Positions 26,311 to 36,971 of a stretch of DNA of 54,749 bases are shown in pieces. Made by a program: the position numbers and the translations under genes. Position 1 is the stretch's first letter. Each line of letters opens with the position of its first letter. The notes below the pieces were generated by a model. That model worked only from the letters and a program-made list of their open reading frames with translations. It was not told the DNA's origin and did not search any database. The stretch comes from Candidatus Izemoplasma sp. GTDB taxonomy: Bacteria > Bacillota_I > Bacilli_A > Izemoplasmatales > Izemoplasmataceae. The stretch spans positions 1 through 54,749 of the forward strand of contig JAOZRX010000007.1 of NCBI GenBank assembly GCA_029939945.1, written 5' to 3'.

Positions 26311-27499
26311 AAGAAACATTATTGATATTATCTATCAAGTAATAACCTATCTAGCAGCTTCTGTAGGAGTAATTGCACTATCAATGATAATATTTTTTGT
26401 GTTTAGTAATGGATTAAAATTATTAAATTTTGGACTATTAGTTAATGATTATCATGCTGAATTTTATAATGGAGGAATTGATGATCCAATTTTTACATTT
26501 TCACATAGACCAATATCACTAGATGACAAAGTATTCTATTCTCAAAAATGGGGAATCGGACTTGTAGATAGTAAAGATAGAGAAGGAAATCCTATTATTA
26601 TTATAGAATATATTTCAGGAGATTCTCCTTTGTTAGAGATTTATGACAAAAATAATGAGGAATCAAAGGAAATCATCGGAATAGATAAAGGATTCCTAGT
26701 TTCAAAAATTTCTTATTATGATAAAAACACATCATTAACGATGTATGGTGCAGAATCTATGATTAATGATATTGAATCTACTAATGAAATAAGAGAAATT
26801 GTATTTTCATCACTTGGGGGAGGAATTAGAGGATCTATTATTACTACATTATATTTGATTTCTATAACAATAATTATTGCCTTACCGATTGGAATTTCTA
26901 CAGCAATATATTTAAATGAATTTTCATCAAAAAATAGACTTACAAGTCTACTTAGGAGTTTGATTGAGACTTTAACAGGAGTACCTTCAATTATATTTGG
27001 GTTGCTTGGATTAGCAGTTTTTGTCCCTTTAACAATTAGATTTTCAGAAGCAACAAGCGCAAATATAGTTTCTGGGAGTCTAACATTATCTGTAATTTTA
27101 CTACCCATAATCATTAAATCTACAGAAGAATCTCTTAAAGTTGTTCCAGATTCTTTTAGATCAGCATCTTTAGCTCTTGGAGCCAATCACACACAGACAA
27201 CTTTAAAAGTTGTATTACCCAGTGCTTTTCCAGGCATTATGACTGGAACACTGCTTGCAATTGGAAGAATAATCGGAGAATCTGCTGCTTTAATATTTGC
27301 AATTGGAACAGCTGTAAAAGATGATATTTCAATATTTGGGAAATCAACAACATTATCTGTTCATATATGGTCTTTAATGAAAGATGAACCAGCTAATATT
27401 GAACTTGCAAGTACAATAGCAATTGTAATTCTGTTGATTGTTCTAACACTAAATATAATAGTTAAATTGATTTCTAAGAGATTCATAAAAGAATTTTAG
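26300..27499 (+). CDS. pstA: Phosphate ABC transporter permease PstA with extra extracytoplasmic insert
   Basis: 399 aa, about 100 longer than usual PstA. After the first helix (about 13-38) there is a soluble, acidic insert of about 120 residues (about 45-165) with [20 protein letters not shown]. The standard permease domain follows: [40 protein letters not shown] and the EAA loop [20 protein letters not shown] choose the ATG at 26300; the in-frame TTG three bases earlier is less likely. The insert faces outward and may contact the unusual PstS. Confidence 0.92.
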   Translation: MLNKRNIIDIIYQVITYLAASVGVIALSMIIFFVFSNGLKLLNFGLLVNDYHAEFYNGGIDDPIFTFSHRPISLDDKVFYSQKWGIGLVDSKDREGNPIIIIEYISGDSPLLEIYDKNNEESKEIIGIDKGFLVSKISYYDKNTSLTMYGAESMINDIESTNEIREIVFSSLGGGIRGSIITTLYLISITIIIALPIGISTAIYLNEFSSKNRLTSLLRSLIETLTGVPSIIFGLLGLAVFVPLTIRFSEATSANIVSGSLTLSVILLPIIIKSTEESLKVVPDSFRSASLALGANHTQTTLKVVLPSAFPGIMTGTLLAIGRIIGESAALIFAIGTAVKDDISIFGKSTTLSVHIWSLMKDEPANIELASTIAIVILLIVLTLNIIVKLISKRFIKEF

Positions 27500-27513
27500 A
27501 AAGGAGAAGAAAC

Positions 27514-28269
27514 ATGAATAGTATATTTGAAATAGATAACTTAAATCTACATTATGATGATTTTCAAGCACTAAAGGATATAAACATTAGAATTGAAAAA
27601 AACAAAGTAACAGCTCTAATAGGACCTTCAGGATGCGGTAAATCAACATTTTTAAGATGTTTAAATAGAATGAATGATCTTATAGATTCATGTAAAATCA
27701 CAGGAGAAATCGAGTTTAAAGAAGAGAACATTTATACTAGTAATTATGATGTTATCAGCCTAAGAACTAAAGTTGGGATGGTTTTTCAAAAACCAAATCC
27801 ATTTCCAATGAGTATATATGATAATGTTGCTTATGGACCAAGGTGCCAAGGAATTAAAGATAAGAATATACTTGATGAAATAGTAGCTACATCGCTAAAG
27901 AGCTCGGCTTTATATGAAGAGGTTAGAGATAGAATTAAAGAAAGTGCACTTAGCTTATCAGGTGGGCAGCAACAAAGATTGTGTATAGCTAGAGCCATTG
28001 CGATGGAACCAGAAGTCATATTAATGGATGAACCTACTAGTGCATTGGATCCAATTGCTACTTTAAGAATTGAGGAACTAATGAATGAACTTAAGAAAAA
28101 GTATACCATTATTATCGTTACTCATTCTATGCATCAAGCAGCTAGAATATCTGATAACACAGCGTTCTTTTTAATGGGGGAGTTGATAGAATTTGATAAA
28201 ACAAACAAAATATTTACAACCCCAAAAAATCAAAAAACTGAAGACTATATAACAGGTAGATTTGGATAG
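27514..28269 (+). CDS. pstB: Phosphate ABC transporter ATPase PstB
   Basis: 251 aa, standard length. Walker [21 protein letters not shown] (the LNRMND extension is typical of PstB), Q-loop [20 protein letters not shown], signature [14 protein letters not shown], Walker [16 protein letters not shown]-loop [21 protein letters not shown] start. 12 bp before phoU. Energises PstC/PstA. Confidence 0.97.
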   Translation: MNSIFEIDNLNLHYDDFQALKDINIRIEKNKVTALIGPSGCGKSTFLRCLNRMNDLIDSCKITGEIEFKEENIYTSNYDVISLRTKVGMVFQKPNPFPMSIYDNVAYGPRCQGIKDKNILDEIVATSLKSSALYEEVRDRIKESALSLSGGQQQRLCIARAIAMEPEVILMDEPTSALDPIATLRIEELMNELKKKYTIIIVTHSMHQAARISDNTAFFLMGELIEFDKTNKIFTTPKNQKTEDYITGRFG

Positions 28270-28281
28270 GAGGATATCTAT

Positions 28282-28941
28282 ATGATTCAGAATAGAAGGA
28301 AATTTAGTATAGAACTAGAAAACTTAAATACTAAGGTTTTTGATATGGGGATTGAAGTTATATCTTCGTTTAAAAAAGTATTAATTGCTTGTAAAGATAG
28401 CGATATTGATTTGGCAACAGAGGTAAAGGAACATGATATAATAATTAACGATATAGAAATATCAATCAATGTTGATGGATACCTCTTAATAGCTAAACAA
28501 TGCCCAGTAGCAGGTGACTTAAGAAGAATTATCACAGCTATAAAGATTTCAAATGATCTTGAGAGAATTGCTGATTACTCGGTAAACATTGCAAAATATT
28601 TAATAAAAACTAAGTATGATAATTCTGTACATATTGAATCTATTTCAAAACTTGGAGAGCACATTATTAAAATGCTAGAAGGAATAATGACAGCATTTAA
28701 GGATGAGGATATTGAACTAGCTTTAGATATAAATTCAATGGATGAGATATTAGATGATGAATATGATAAAGAAGTTAAAGGACTAATAAATATAAGTAAA
28801 ACTGCTTCAAATATTGAATTAGAAGAAGCAATGAGGGCCTTACTAGTTCTTAAACAAATTGAAAGAGCAGGAGATCATATTACTAATATTGCTGAGAATA
28901 TTGTTTATCTTGTAAATGGAAAAAGAGTAGAATTAAATTAA
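28282..28941 (+). CDS. phoU: Phosphate signalling protein PhoU
   Basis: 219 aa, two three-helix repeats with the metal-binding signatures NDLERIADYSVNIAKYL and QIERAGDHITNIAENIVYL. PhoU limits Pst transport and damps the kinase when phosphate is ample. TAGGAGG start. It is encoded between pstB and the kinase gene, the expected place. A second PhoU-like module is fused to the Na/Pi cotransporter upstream, so this regulon has two such modules. Confidence 0.95.
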   Translation: MIQNRRKFSIELENLNTKVFDMGIEVISSFKKVLIACKDSDIDLATEVKEHDIIINDIEISINVDGYLLIAKQCPVAGDLRRIITAIKISNDLERIADYSVNIAKYLIKTKYDNSVHIESISKLGEHIIKMLEGIMTAFKDEDIELALDINSMDEILDDEYDKEVKGLINISKTASNIELEEAMRALLVLKQIERAGDHITNIAENIVYLVNGKRVELN

Positions 28942-28955
28942 TTAAGAATATTATT

Positions 28956-28964
28956 TGGTATAAT
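28956..28964 (+). promoter_or_regulatory. Extended -10 element before the kinase gene
   Basis: TGG-TATAAT lies 19 bp ahead of the ATG at 28984, which could give the kinase a basal promoter apart from the pst message. Confidence 0.4.
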
Positions 28965-28983
28965 AAAAATAGAGGTGAAAAAA

Positions 28984-30213
28984 ATGAATTTGAGAAAAGA
29001 TTTCATTTATATTATTTTAGCGTATTTTACAGCTGTAATTTTAATTGTCATTGTAAATAATAATAGGTTCACAATATTTTTAGTTCTTCTATTGCTTACA
29101 TATCATATATATTCTTTTTTAGAAGTTAGAGATAAGATAACAAAAGATAAGATATTCTTTGAGAGATCATTGATTAGCAAACTAAATAAAACAAAAAGGG
29201 AATCAGAAGAGACTTATAGAAGGTTTACTTCACTATCAACAACTTTAGGTAGTGGGATTATTATTGTAAATGATGATGGAATAATAAGTTTTTCAAATAA
29301 GGATGTTAATGATTATTTTGGGAAAGATTATAACAATAAAGATTACAATTCATTAGTAGGAATTTCTCAGTTATATAAGTTTGTTAATCAAGCATATTTA
29401 CTGGAAAAAAGTATGCGAGATCAAATAGAATATAATAATCACTTTTATGATTTGATTGCTACTCCTTTAATTGAGAAGAAACTATTCAGAGGGTGTATAA
29501 TAGTTGTCCATGATATTACTCTAATAAAGACGGCTGAAAACTTTCAAAAACAGTTTACAGCAGATGTATCCCATGAATTAAAGACACCACTGTCAGCAAT
29601 TAAAGGGTTTTCTGAAATACTTGATAGAGACAAAAATATTAGTGAACAAGATAGAAATGAGTTCACTAATTTAATCTTGAAAGAATCTACAAGGATGGAA
29701 ACTATTTTGAGTGATTTATTAATTATTTCAAAAATGGATAGATTAGATTATGAGTTAGAATTTAGTAGTATTGATATTAAAGAAGTATTAATTGAGTCAT
29801 CAAACACTTTGTCTAGAGAAATAGGAAAGAAGAAATTGAATTTCAATATTGATGCAAAATCATGTATTTGCTTATTAGACAAGAATAAAATTGGGCAAGT
29901 AATGATAAATGTTTTAAAAAATGCAATTAATTATACTGATGAAGGTAGAATTACAATTAAAGGATATATTGATTTAAATAACTATGTTATTGAAGTAACA
30001 GATACTGGTATTGGAATAAAAGAATCAAATTATGATAAAGTGTTTAAAAGATTCTACCGAGTTGATTCAACAAGAAGTAGAGAAACTGGAGGAAGTGGAC
30101 TTGGACTAAGCATCTCTAAGAATATACTTAAGAAGCATAGCGGAGATATATCAGTTAATTCAGTAATAAACAAAGGAACAACATTCAAAATAAATATACC
30201 TATTAAAAAATAA
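28984..30213 (+). CDS. PhoR-like sensor histidine kinase
   Basis: About 409 aa. Two adjacent N-terminal helices (about residues 5-22 and 26-44) with almost no outer loop, then a PAS-like domain (about 75-185), HisKA with the phospho-acceptor His in ADVSHELKTPLSAIKGFSEI, and HATPase_c with NVLKNAINYT, DTGIGI and GGSGLGLSI. The short extracytoplasmic part implies it senses through PstSCAB/PhoU rather than directly. The GTG at 28975 is part of GAGGTGA, so ATG 28984 is the start. Partner of the response regulator upstream of pstS. Confidence 0.92.
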   Translation: MNLRKDFIYIILAYFTAVILIVIVNNNRFTIFLVLLLLTYHIYSFLEVRDKITKDKIFFERSLISKLNKTKRESEETYRRFTSLSTTLGSGIIIVNDDGIISFSNKDVNDYFGKDYNNKDYNSLVGISQLYKFVNQAYLLEKSMRDQIEYNNHFYDLIATPLIEKKLFRGCIIVVHDITLIKTAENFQKQFTADVSHELKTPLSAIKGFSEILDRDKNISEQDRNEFTNLILKESTRMETILSDLLIISKMDRLDYELEFSSIDIKEVLIESSNTLSREIGKKKLNFNIDAKSCICLLDKNKIGQVMINVLKNAINYTDEGRITIKGYIDLNNYVIEVTDTGIGIKESNYDKVFKRFYRVDSTRSRETGGSGLGLSISKNILKKHSGDISVNSVINKGTTFKINIPIKK

Positions 30214-30236
30214 AAGGATACCCTTTTATTTTTTTC
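30206..30236 (+). terminator. Terminator after the kinase gene
   Basis: A 12-bp stem (30206-30217 with 30222-30233), loop ATAC and a T-rich end. Confidence 0.8.
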
Positions 30237-30301
30237 TTGCATAGATATTGAACATAATATATAATAATGTAGCACTAAATATTTAAACTACGTTAGTAAT
30301 A

Positions 30302-30310
30302 TGATATAAT
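30302..30310 (+). promoter_or_regulatory. Extended -10 promoter of the DUF1934-rpoE pair
   Basis: TGA-TATAAT, 20 bp before the ATG at 30331. Confidence 0.5.
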
Positions 30311-30330
30311 AGCAATGGTTCGGTGATTAG

Positions 30331-30720
30331 ATGGAAAAAACCTTTATAGATTTTGAGATGAGTTCAACAGATTCGCATATAAAATTTAACACTATTGGTG
30401 AACTGGAGAACAATAAGATAAGATTTGTTGACAAAGAACTTAACAAACATTATATTGTATGTCATAAAAATACTATTGAGTATTATAAATTAGGATCAAT
30501 GGATATGAAATTTGTGTTTGATAAATTTAATGTATCAGTAGGTACTTATCGCGTTGATAATAACACATTTAAGTTTGATATCTTAACATCAAAACTTGAG
30601 AACACAAGTAATGGACTTTTTATTGAGTATAAATTATTTCAAGACAATGAAATTGTTAATGAAAGTAAACTTAATATTAAGTATTCTGTTACTGAGGAGG
30701 AATTTGAATGCAAAGCATAA
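30331..30720 (+). CDS. DUF1934 (YwiB-like) beta-barrel protein
   Basis: 129 aa, no signal peptide, beta-rich. Features fitting DUF1934 are an N-terminal strand pair, a central NKHYIVCHKNTIEYYKLG, a Gly-containing stretch VSVGTYRVDNN, and a C-terminal strand ending LNIKYSVTEEE. The family resembles lipocalin/calycin barrels and has no known activity. In Bacillus subtilis the homologue ywiB lies close to argS and rpoE; here rpoE follows with a 13-bp overlap, which supports the family call. argS itself is absent from this spot. Confidence 0.72.
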   Translation: MEKTFIDFEMSSTDSHIKFNTIGELENNKIRFVDKELNKHYIVCHKNTIEYYKLGSMDMKFVFDKFNVSVGTYRVDNNTFKFDILTSKLENTSNGLFIEYKLFQDNEIVNESKLNIKYSVTEEEFECKA

Positions 30721-31319
30721 AAGAACAATCATTAATTGAATCAGCAGAAAGAATTATAAGAGATAAGAAAGCACCCATAAATTTATATGATCTATTTAAT
30801 TTAGTAAGTGCTGAAAAAGGTTATAAAGAAGCCGAAAAAAACGCTTTAATTACTCAGTTTTACACTGATTTAATTACTTCTGCAAGATTTGTTTACACTG
30901 GAGACAATATGTGGGATCTAAAAGAATTTCAAAAAACTGATTTATCTGAAAAAGATGGGTCGTTTTATAAAGAATATACAAAAATTCCTGATTTAGATGG
31001 TGAAACTAAACCTAAGGCTAAAAAAGCTAAAAAAGCTAAGAAAGCAAAAGCTGTTCCTAAAGTTAAGAAAGTTGTAAAAGTTGAAGAAATAGTAAAAGTT
31101 GAAGAAATAGTAAAAGTTGAAGAATTAATAAAAGTTGAAGAAACAGTAAAACCAGTTGTAAAAGAAAAATTAAGCAAGATAAAAGCAACTGCAGAAGTTG
31201 AAGATGAAAAAGAAGTTATTTATGAAGAAGAGTTATTTGAAGAAGTTGAAGATGAATTTGATGAAGACAAATATAATGAATATATGGACACTTATGAAGA
31301 TAAGTACGATGAAAAATAA
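30708..31319 (+). CDS. rpoE: RNA polymerase delta subunit with repeat-bearing tail
   Basis: 203 aa. The folded N-terminal HARE-like domain (about 1-80: INLYDLFNLV, LITQFYTDLITSARFVY, NMWDLKEF) matches delta. The tail is distinctive: a Lys/Ala stretch (KAKKAKKAKKAKA, about 103-115), then a six-residue unit VKVEEI repeated about four times (about 122-147), then a strongly acidic end. Delta promotes RNA polymerase release and recycling, mainly through its charged disordered tail. AGGAGG start inside the preceding gene. It lies upstream of pyrG as in Bacillus. Confidence 0.92.
   Translation: MQSIKEQSLIESAERIIRDKKAPINLYDLFNLVSAEKGYKEAEKNALITQFYTDLITSARFVYTGDNMWDLKEFQKTDLSEKDGSFYKEYTKIPDLDGETKPKAKKAKKAKKAKAVPKVKKVVKVEEIVKVEEIVKVEELIKVEETVKPVVKEKLSKIKATAEVEDEKEVIYEEELFEEVEDEFDEDKYNEYMDTYEDKYDEK
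31074..31145 (+). repeat. 18-bp tandem repeat within rpoE
   Basis: Four in-frame copies of the unit GTAAAAGTTGAAGAAATA (31074-31091, 31092-31109, 31110-31127, 31128-31145). The first two are identical and the last two carry one and a few substitutions. It encodes the VKVEEI repeats of the delta tail and could expand or shrink by slippage. Confidence 0.9.
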
Positions 31320-31327
31320 AATTGTTG

Positions 31328-33034
<1,707 letters not shown>

Positions 33035-33045
33035 TGAATTAATAT

Positions 33046-33081
33046 AAGCTAATTGACAATATATATGTCGTTAGCTTTTTT
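33046..33081 (+). terminator. Terminator after pyrG
   Basis: AAGCTAA (33046-33052) pairs with TTAGCTT (33071-33077), with inner GACA/TGTC extending the stem, followed by T residues. Confidence 0.7.
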
Positions 33082-33104
33082 ATTTTGTATTAATTTTTTC
33101 AATA

Positions 33105-33128
33105 TGACAAAACCTAGTAAATTTGTCA
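33105..33128. promoter_or_regulatory. Inverted repeat upstream of tldD, possible operator
   Basis: TGACAAA (33105-33111) and TTTGTCA (33122-33128) form a perfect 7-bp inverted repeat with a 10-bp spacer, a size typical of a dimeric repressor site. It lies about 90 bp upstream of the extended -10. Confidence 0.3.
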
Positions 33129-33215
33129 ACATAAAAAATGTTATACTGTATAGCATAGCCATTTCAAGCTTTATAATCAAGGTAAGACTTTATTCTTCTT
33201 TAATAATTCACATTG

Positions 33216-33224
33216 TGATATAAT
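33216..33224 (+). promoter_or_regulatory. Extended -10 promoter of tldD-pmbA
   Basis: TGA-TATAAT, 39 bp ahead of the tldD start. Confidence 0.5.
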
Positions 33225-33263
33225 CAATATTGAGAAAGAATATATTTATTTAGGAGGAACAAA

Positions 33264-34658
33264 ATGTTAAGTAAAAAACTAATTAAAAAAGTACTAGATG
33301 CAGCTTTAACTACTAGCGCAGATTTCTCTGAAGTTTTTATTGAAGAGAAGTTATCTACAAATGTTAGTCTTATATCAAGAAAAGTCGAAAAGTCTTCGAA
33401 TTCTAAAACATTTGGAGTTGGTGTAAGAATCGCTAAAGGATACCGTTCTGTATACGGATATACTAACAGCGCTTTAGAAGGAGATTTAATTAAATTAGCA
33501 ACTGATTTAGCTCAGTCATTCCCCGGAGAATCTCAAAATATTGAGTTTGAGCTAGAAGAAATGAAAGTTGGTAATACACACAAAATTAAAATTTTACCAT
33601 CAGATGTTTCAATTGATGAAAAAGTTAATTTACTAAAAAGAGCTGATAATGCAGCTAGGGAATATGATAAAGAGATTAGTCAAGTAAGTGTTACTTATCT
33701 GGACTATGTACAAAAAGTATGGATAGCAAATAGTGAAGGAACTTATGTTAATGATATTAGAGTAAGACCTAGACTTGCTATCGCTGCAATTGCGGCTAAT
33801 GATAAAATTAAGCAAACAGGATTCAATGGTCCTGGTGGGCATATTGGATTTGAGTTTTTCACAGAGCAAATCAATGTTGAAGACGAAGCAAGAGAAGCTG
33901 CTAGAGTAGCTATTGCAATGCTACATGCAGATGAATGTCCTAGTGGGAAAATGCCTGTAGTTATTGATAACGGATTTGGAGGAGTAATCTTCCATGAAGC
34001 AATGGGACATAGCCTTGAGGCAACATTAGTAGCCAAAGGTGGAAGTGTATTCTCAGGTAAAAAGGGAACTGTGGTTGCTAGTACTTTAGTTACTGCTATT
34101 GATGATGGTACTTTAGCAAATTCATGGGGTAGTGCAACATATGATGACGAAGGAAATCTTCAAAAACGTCGTGTTTTAATTAAAGATGGAGTTTTAAATA
34201 GTTATATGATTGACAAACTTAATGCCATTAGAATGAATGATGAATGTACTAATTCAGGTAGAAGAGAATCATACCGTTATGCTCCCACATCAAGAATGAC
34301 AAATACATATATCGATAATGGTGAATCTACTTTTGAAGAAATAATTGCTGATACTAAATATGGTCTTTATGCTAAGAAGATGGGTGGAGGAAGCGTAAAT
34401 CCAGCATCTGGAGACTTTAATTTCTCTGTTAGTGAAGGATATATGATAAGAGATGGAAAAATAGCTGAAGCTGTTAGAGGAGCAACATTAGTAGGTACTG
34501 GTAGTGAAGCTTTGCTAAAAGTAGATATGGTAGGTAATAATTTATTATCTGCTCAAGGAATGTGTGGAAGTGCTTCAGGTAGCATTCCGACTGACGTCGG
34601 CCAACCAACAATAAGAGTTTCAGAAATAACAGTTGGCGGAAGAAAGGGGTCTAACTAA
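33264..34658 (+). CDS. tldD: TldD-family metalloprotease
   Basis: 464 aa. The TldD/TldE pair is a heterodimeric zinc protease that trims unfolded peptides, including ribosomal peptide precursors. The catalytic motif HEAMGH (HExxxH, about residues 246-251, in VIFHEAMGHSLEATLVAKGG) is intact. The N-terminal part and the Gly-rich C-terminus (VGTGSEALLKVDMVGNN, MCGSASGSIPTDVGQP) are typical. AGGAGG start. It overlaps the pmbA homologue by 1 bp (TAATG). Confidence 0.93.
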   Translation: MLSKKLIKKVLDAALTTSADFSEVFIEEKLSTNVSLISRKVEKSSNSKTFGVGVRIAKGYRSVYGYTNSALEGDLIKLATDLAQSFPGESQNIEFELEEMKVGNTHKIKILPSDVSIDEKVNLLKRADNAAREYDKEISQVSVTYLDYVQKVWIANSEGTYVNDIRVRPRLAIAAIAANDKIKQTGFNGPGGHIGFEFFTEQINVEDEAREAARVAIAMLHADECPSGKMPVVIDNGFGGVIFHEAMGHSLEATLVAKGGSVFSGKKGTVVASTLVTAIDDGTLANSWGSATYDDEGNLQKRRVLIKDGVLNSYMIDKLNAIRMNDECTNSGRRESYRYAPTSRMTNTYIDNGESTFEEIIADTKYGLYAKKMGGGSVNPASGDFNFSVSEGYMIRDGKIAEAVRGATLVGTGSEALLKVDMVGNNLLSAQGMCGSASGSIPTDVGQPTIRVSEITVGGRKGSN

Positions 34659-35971
34659 TGAATTTTGATCTATTATTTGAGAAAGCAAAAGTTAAAGGAA
34701 TAGAAGATATACAGGTATACGTTGATTATGAAGATGGATTATCAATTCAAATATTTAATGGTGAAATTGATAAATACACAATTTCTACTACTCAAAACTT
34801 AACAGTTAAAGGAATTTATAATTCTAAGATGGGAGTAGTTAGATCTGAAGAAATCAATGATGATATTATAGATTTCATTATTGACAGTGTTATTGCATCT
34901 GCAAATACTATTGAATCAGAAGATGAAGTATTTATTTATGAAGGAGACAAAGAATATAAGGAAGTTAAAGGGCTTTATAATCCTGAATTAGATAAATTAG
35001 ATGTTAAAGTAAAAATTGAAAATATTAAAATACTTGAAAAGAAGTTAAAAGCGATTGATAAAAGAATTTCTATGGTACAAGCAGTTTATCAACAAGGTAC
35101 TGGGAAAGTTATTATTAGAAATTCAAAAGGATTATCTCTTGAAAAAATAAGTAATAATGCAGTCGTTTATGCTTATGTTATTGCTACTGATGGTAAAGAT
35201 CAAAGAATGGTAGTTGAATATGAGATGTCAAATGATTACTCAGATTTTGATTTAGATAAATTAGCTCAAAAATGGGTAGATAGAGCCACTTCTTTACTTG
35301 GAGCTCAACCATGCGAATCTGGAGAATACGAAATATTATTAACAAATACAGCAAGTGCAGAGTTGCTTTCATCTCACACTTCAATGTTTTCTGCAGAGAG
35401 TATTCAAAAAAATGTTTCATTATTAAAAGGTAAAATTGGTGAAACAATTGGTAGTAATAATATTACACTAGTTGATGATCCATTTATTGCAAAATCAACT
35501 CAATCTGGTTCATTTGATGATGAAGGCGTAGCCACTTCTTACAAAGAAATCATAAAAGATGGAGTTTTAAAAGGATACTTACATAATTTAAAGACTGCAA
35601 AAAAAGACGGTGTAAAATCTACTGGAAATGGGTTTATTAGGGGAATTTCTCCAACAAACTTCTATATTAAACCAGGCAAATTATCATACGATGATGCAGT
35701 TAAATCAATGAAAAAAGGAATAATAATAACTGATCTTGACGGAGCTCACGCTGGAACAAGTCCCATAAGTGGAGATTTCAGTCTCCAAGCTGCAGGATTT
35801 TTAGTTGAAGATGGTAAAATTGTTAGACCTGTTGCACTAATTACTGTTGCAGGTAATTACTTAACATTACTTAAAGATGTTACTGATGTATGTGATGATC
35901 TTAAACTAGACATGAGATATATTGGAAGCCCTTCAGTAAAAATTAAATCACTAATAGTGTCAGGAACTTAA
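34658..35971 (+). CDS. pmbA: TldE/PmbA-family protein
   Basis: 437 aa, partner of the TldD-like protease just upstream. Same fold, but without an HExxxH motif, as usual for this subunit. Typical segments: the N-terminal DYEDGLSIQIFNGEI, YEILLTNTASAELLSSH, and the C-terminal SPISGDFSLQAAGFLVEDGKI. The 1-bp overlap with tldD indicates equal production of both subunits. No peptide precursor gene is visible nearby. Confidence 0.93.
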   Translation: MNFDLLFEKAKVKGIEDIQVYVDYEDGLSIQIFNGEIDKYTISTTQNLTVKGIYNSKMGVVRSEEINDDIIDFIIDSVIASANTIESEDEVFIYEGDKEYKEVKGLYNPELDKLDVKVKIENIKILEKKLKAIDKRISMVQAVYQQGTGKVIIRNSKGLSLEKISNNAVVYAYVIATDGKDQRMVVEYEMSNDYSDFDLDKLAQKWVDRATSLLGAQPCESGEYEILLTNTASAELLSSHTSMFSAESIQKNVSLLKGKIGETIGSNNITLVDDPFIAKSTQSGSFDDEGVATSYKEIIKDGVLKGYLHNLKTAKKDGVKSTGNGFIRGISPTNFYIKPGKLSYDDAVKSMKKGIIITDLDGAHAGTSPISGDFSLQAAGFLVEDGKIVRPVALITVAGNYLTLLKDVTDVCDDLKLDMRYIGSPSVKIKSLIVSGT

Positions 35972-35996
35972 ACACCGCATTTGCGGTGTTTTTTTT
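35971..35996 (+). terminator. Terminator after pmbA
   Basis: AACACCGC-ATTT-GCGGTGTT followed by six more T residues, overlapping the stop codon. Confidence 0.9.
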
Positions 35997-36032
35997 GTGA
36001 ACACTTTCATTAGGTTAATTGGGGCTCATTAG

Positions 36033-36061
36033 TTTACATTTAAAAACTATTAATGTATAAT
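36033..36061 (+). promoter_or_regulatory. Promoter of fba
   Basis: -35 TTTACA (36033-36038), a 17-bp spacer, and -10 TATAAT (36056-36061), one of the best two-box promoters in the window. Confidence 0.7.
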
Positions 36062-36093
36062 AATATTGATTTTAAAACTTAGGAGGAATAAAA

Positions 36094-36960
36094 ATGGGAC
36101 TAGTACCTGCGAACGAAATGCTTATTAAAGCAAGAAAAGAAGGATATGCTATTGGGCATTTCAATATTAATAATATGGAATGGATTAAAGCTGTATTAAT
36201 AGCAGCTGAAGAATCAAATTCACCTGTAATTTTAGGTGTTTCTGAAGGAGCAGCAAAATATATGATGGGGTATAAAACTGTTGTTGCAATGGTTGAAGGA
36301 ATTATGGAAACATTGAAAACAACTGTACCAGTTGCTCTTCATTTAGATCATGGTAGTTATGAAGGAGCAAAAGCTTGTATTGAAGCTGGATTCAGTAGTG
36401 TTATGTTTGATGGATCACATTACGATATTGAAGAAAATATTCAAAAAACTAAAGATATCGTTAAATTTGCTGCTGAAAGAGGAATAAGTGTTGAAGCTGA
36501 AGTTGGTAGTATCGGTGGAGAAGAAGATGGAATACTTGGTGGTGGAGAAGTTGCTGATCCGAAAGAATGCAAAATGATTGCAGACTTAGGTGTAGACATG
36601 CTTGCTGCTGGAATCGGGAATATCCATGGTAAATATCCTGAAAATTGGCAAGGATTAAGACTTGATGTATTAAAACAAATCCAAGATATTACTGGAAATA
36701 TGCCTTTAGTACTTCATGGGGGAACTGGAATTCCTAACGAAATGGTAAGAGAAGCAATTACTTTAGGTGTATCTAAGATAAATGTAAATACAGAATGTCA
36801 ATTAGTGTTTGCTGAAGCAACAAGAAAATATATTGAAGCTGGGAAAGATTTAGAAGGAAAAGGATTTGATCCTCGTAAATTATTAGCTGATGGAACGAAA
36901 GCTATAGCGGATATAGTAAAAGTAAAAATAGACTTATTTGGATCTAATAATAAAGCATAA
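36094..36960 (+). CDS. fba: Class II fructose-1,6-bisphosphate aldolase
   Basis: Splits fructose-1,6-bisphosphate into two triose phosphates in glycolysis; needs a divalent metal. 288 aa. Zn-ligand segments ALHLDHGSYEGAK (residues about 80-92), SVMFDGSHYDIEENI, EAEVGSIGGEEDG, GIGNIHGKYP, and LHGGTGIPNE are all present. AGGAGG start. It is followed 11 bp later by a ZIP-family metal transporter gene, perhaps supplying metal to this enzyme (inference). In Bacillus fbaA also lies a few genes after pyrG. Confidence 0.96.
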   Translation: MGLVPANEMLIKARKEGYAIGHFNINNMEWIKAVLIAAEESNSPVILGVSEGAAKYMMGYKTVVAMVEGIMETLKTTVPVALHLDHGSYEGAKACIEAGFSSVMFDGSHYDIEENIQKTKDIVKFAAERGISVEAEVGSIGGEEDGILGGGEVADPKECKMIADLGVDMLAAGIGNIHGKYPENWQGLRLDVLKQIQDITGNMPLVLHGGTGIPNEMVREAITLGVSKINVNTECQLVFAEATRKYIEAGKDLEGKGFDPRKLLADGTKAIADIVKVKIDLFGSNNKA

Positions 36961-36971
36961 AGGGTGATTTT

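Noticed and set aside
31074-31145. CRISPR-like array
   Set aside because: The 18-bp units are contiguous without spacers and in frame within rpoE; this is a protein repeat.
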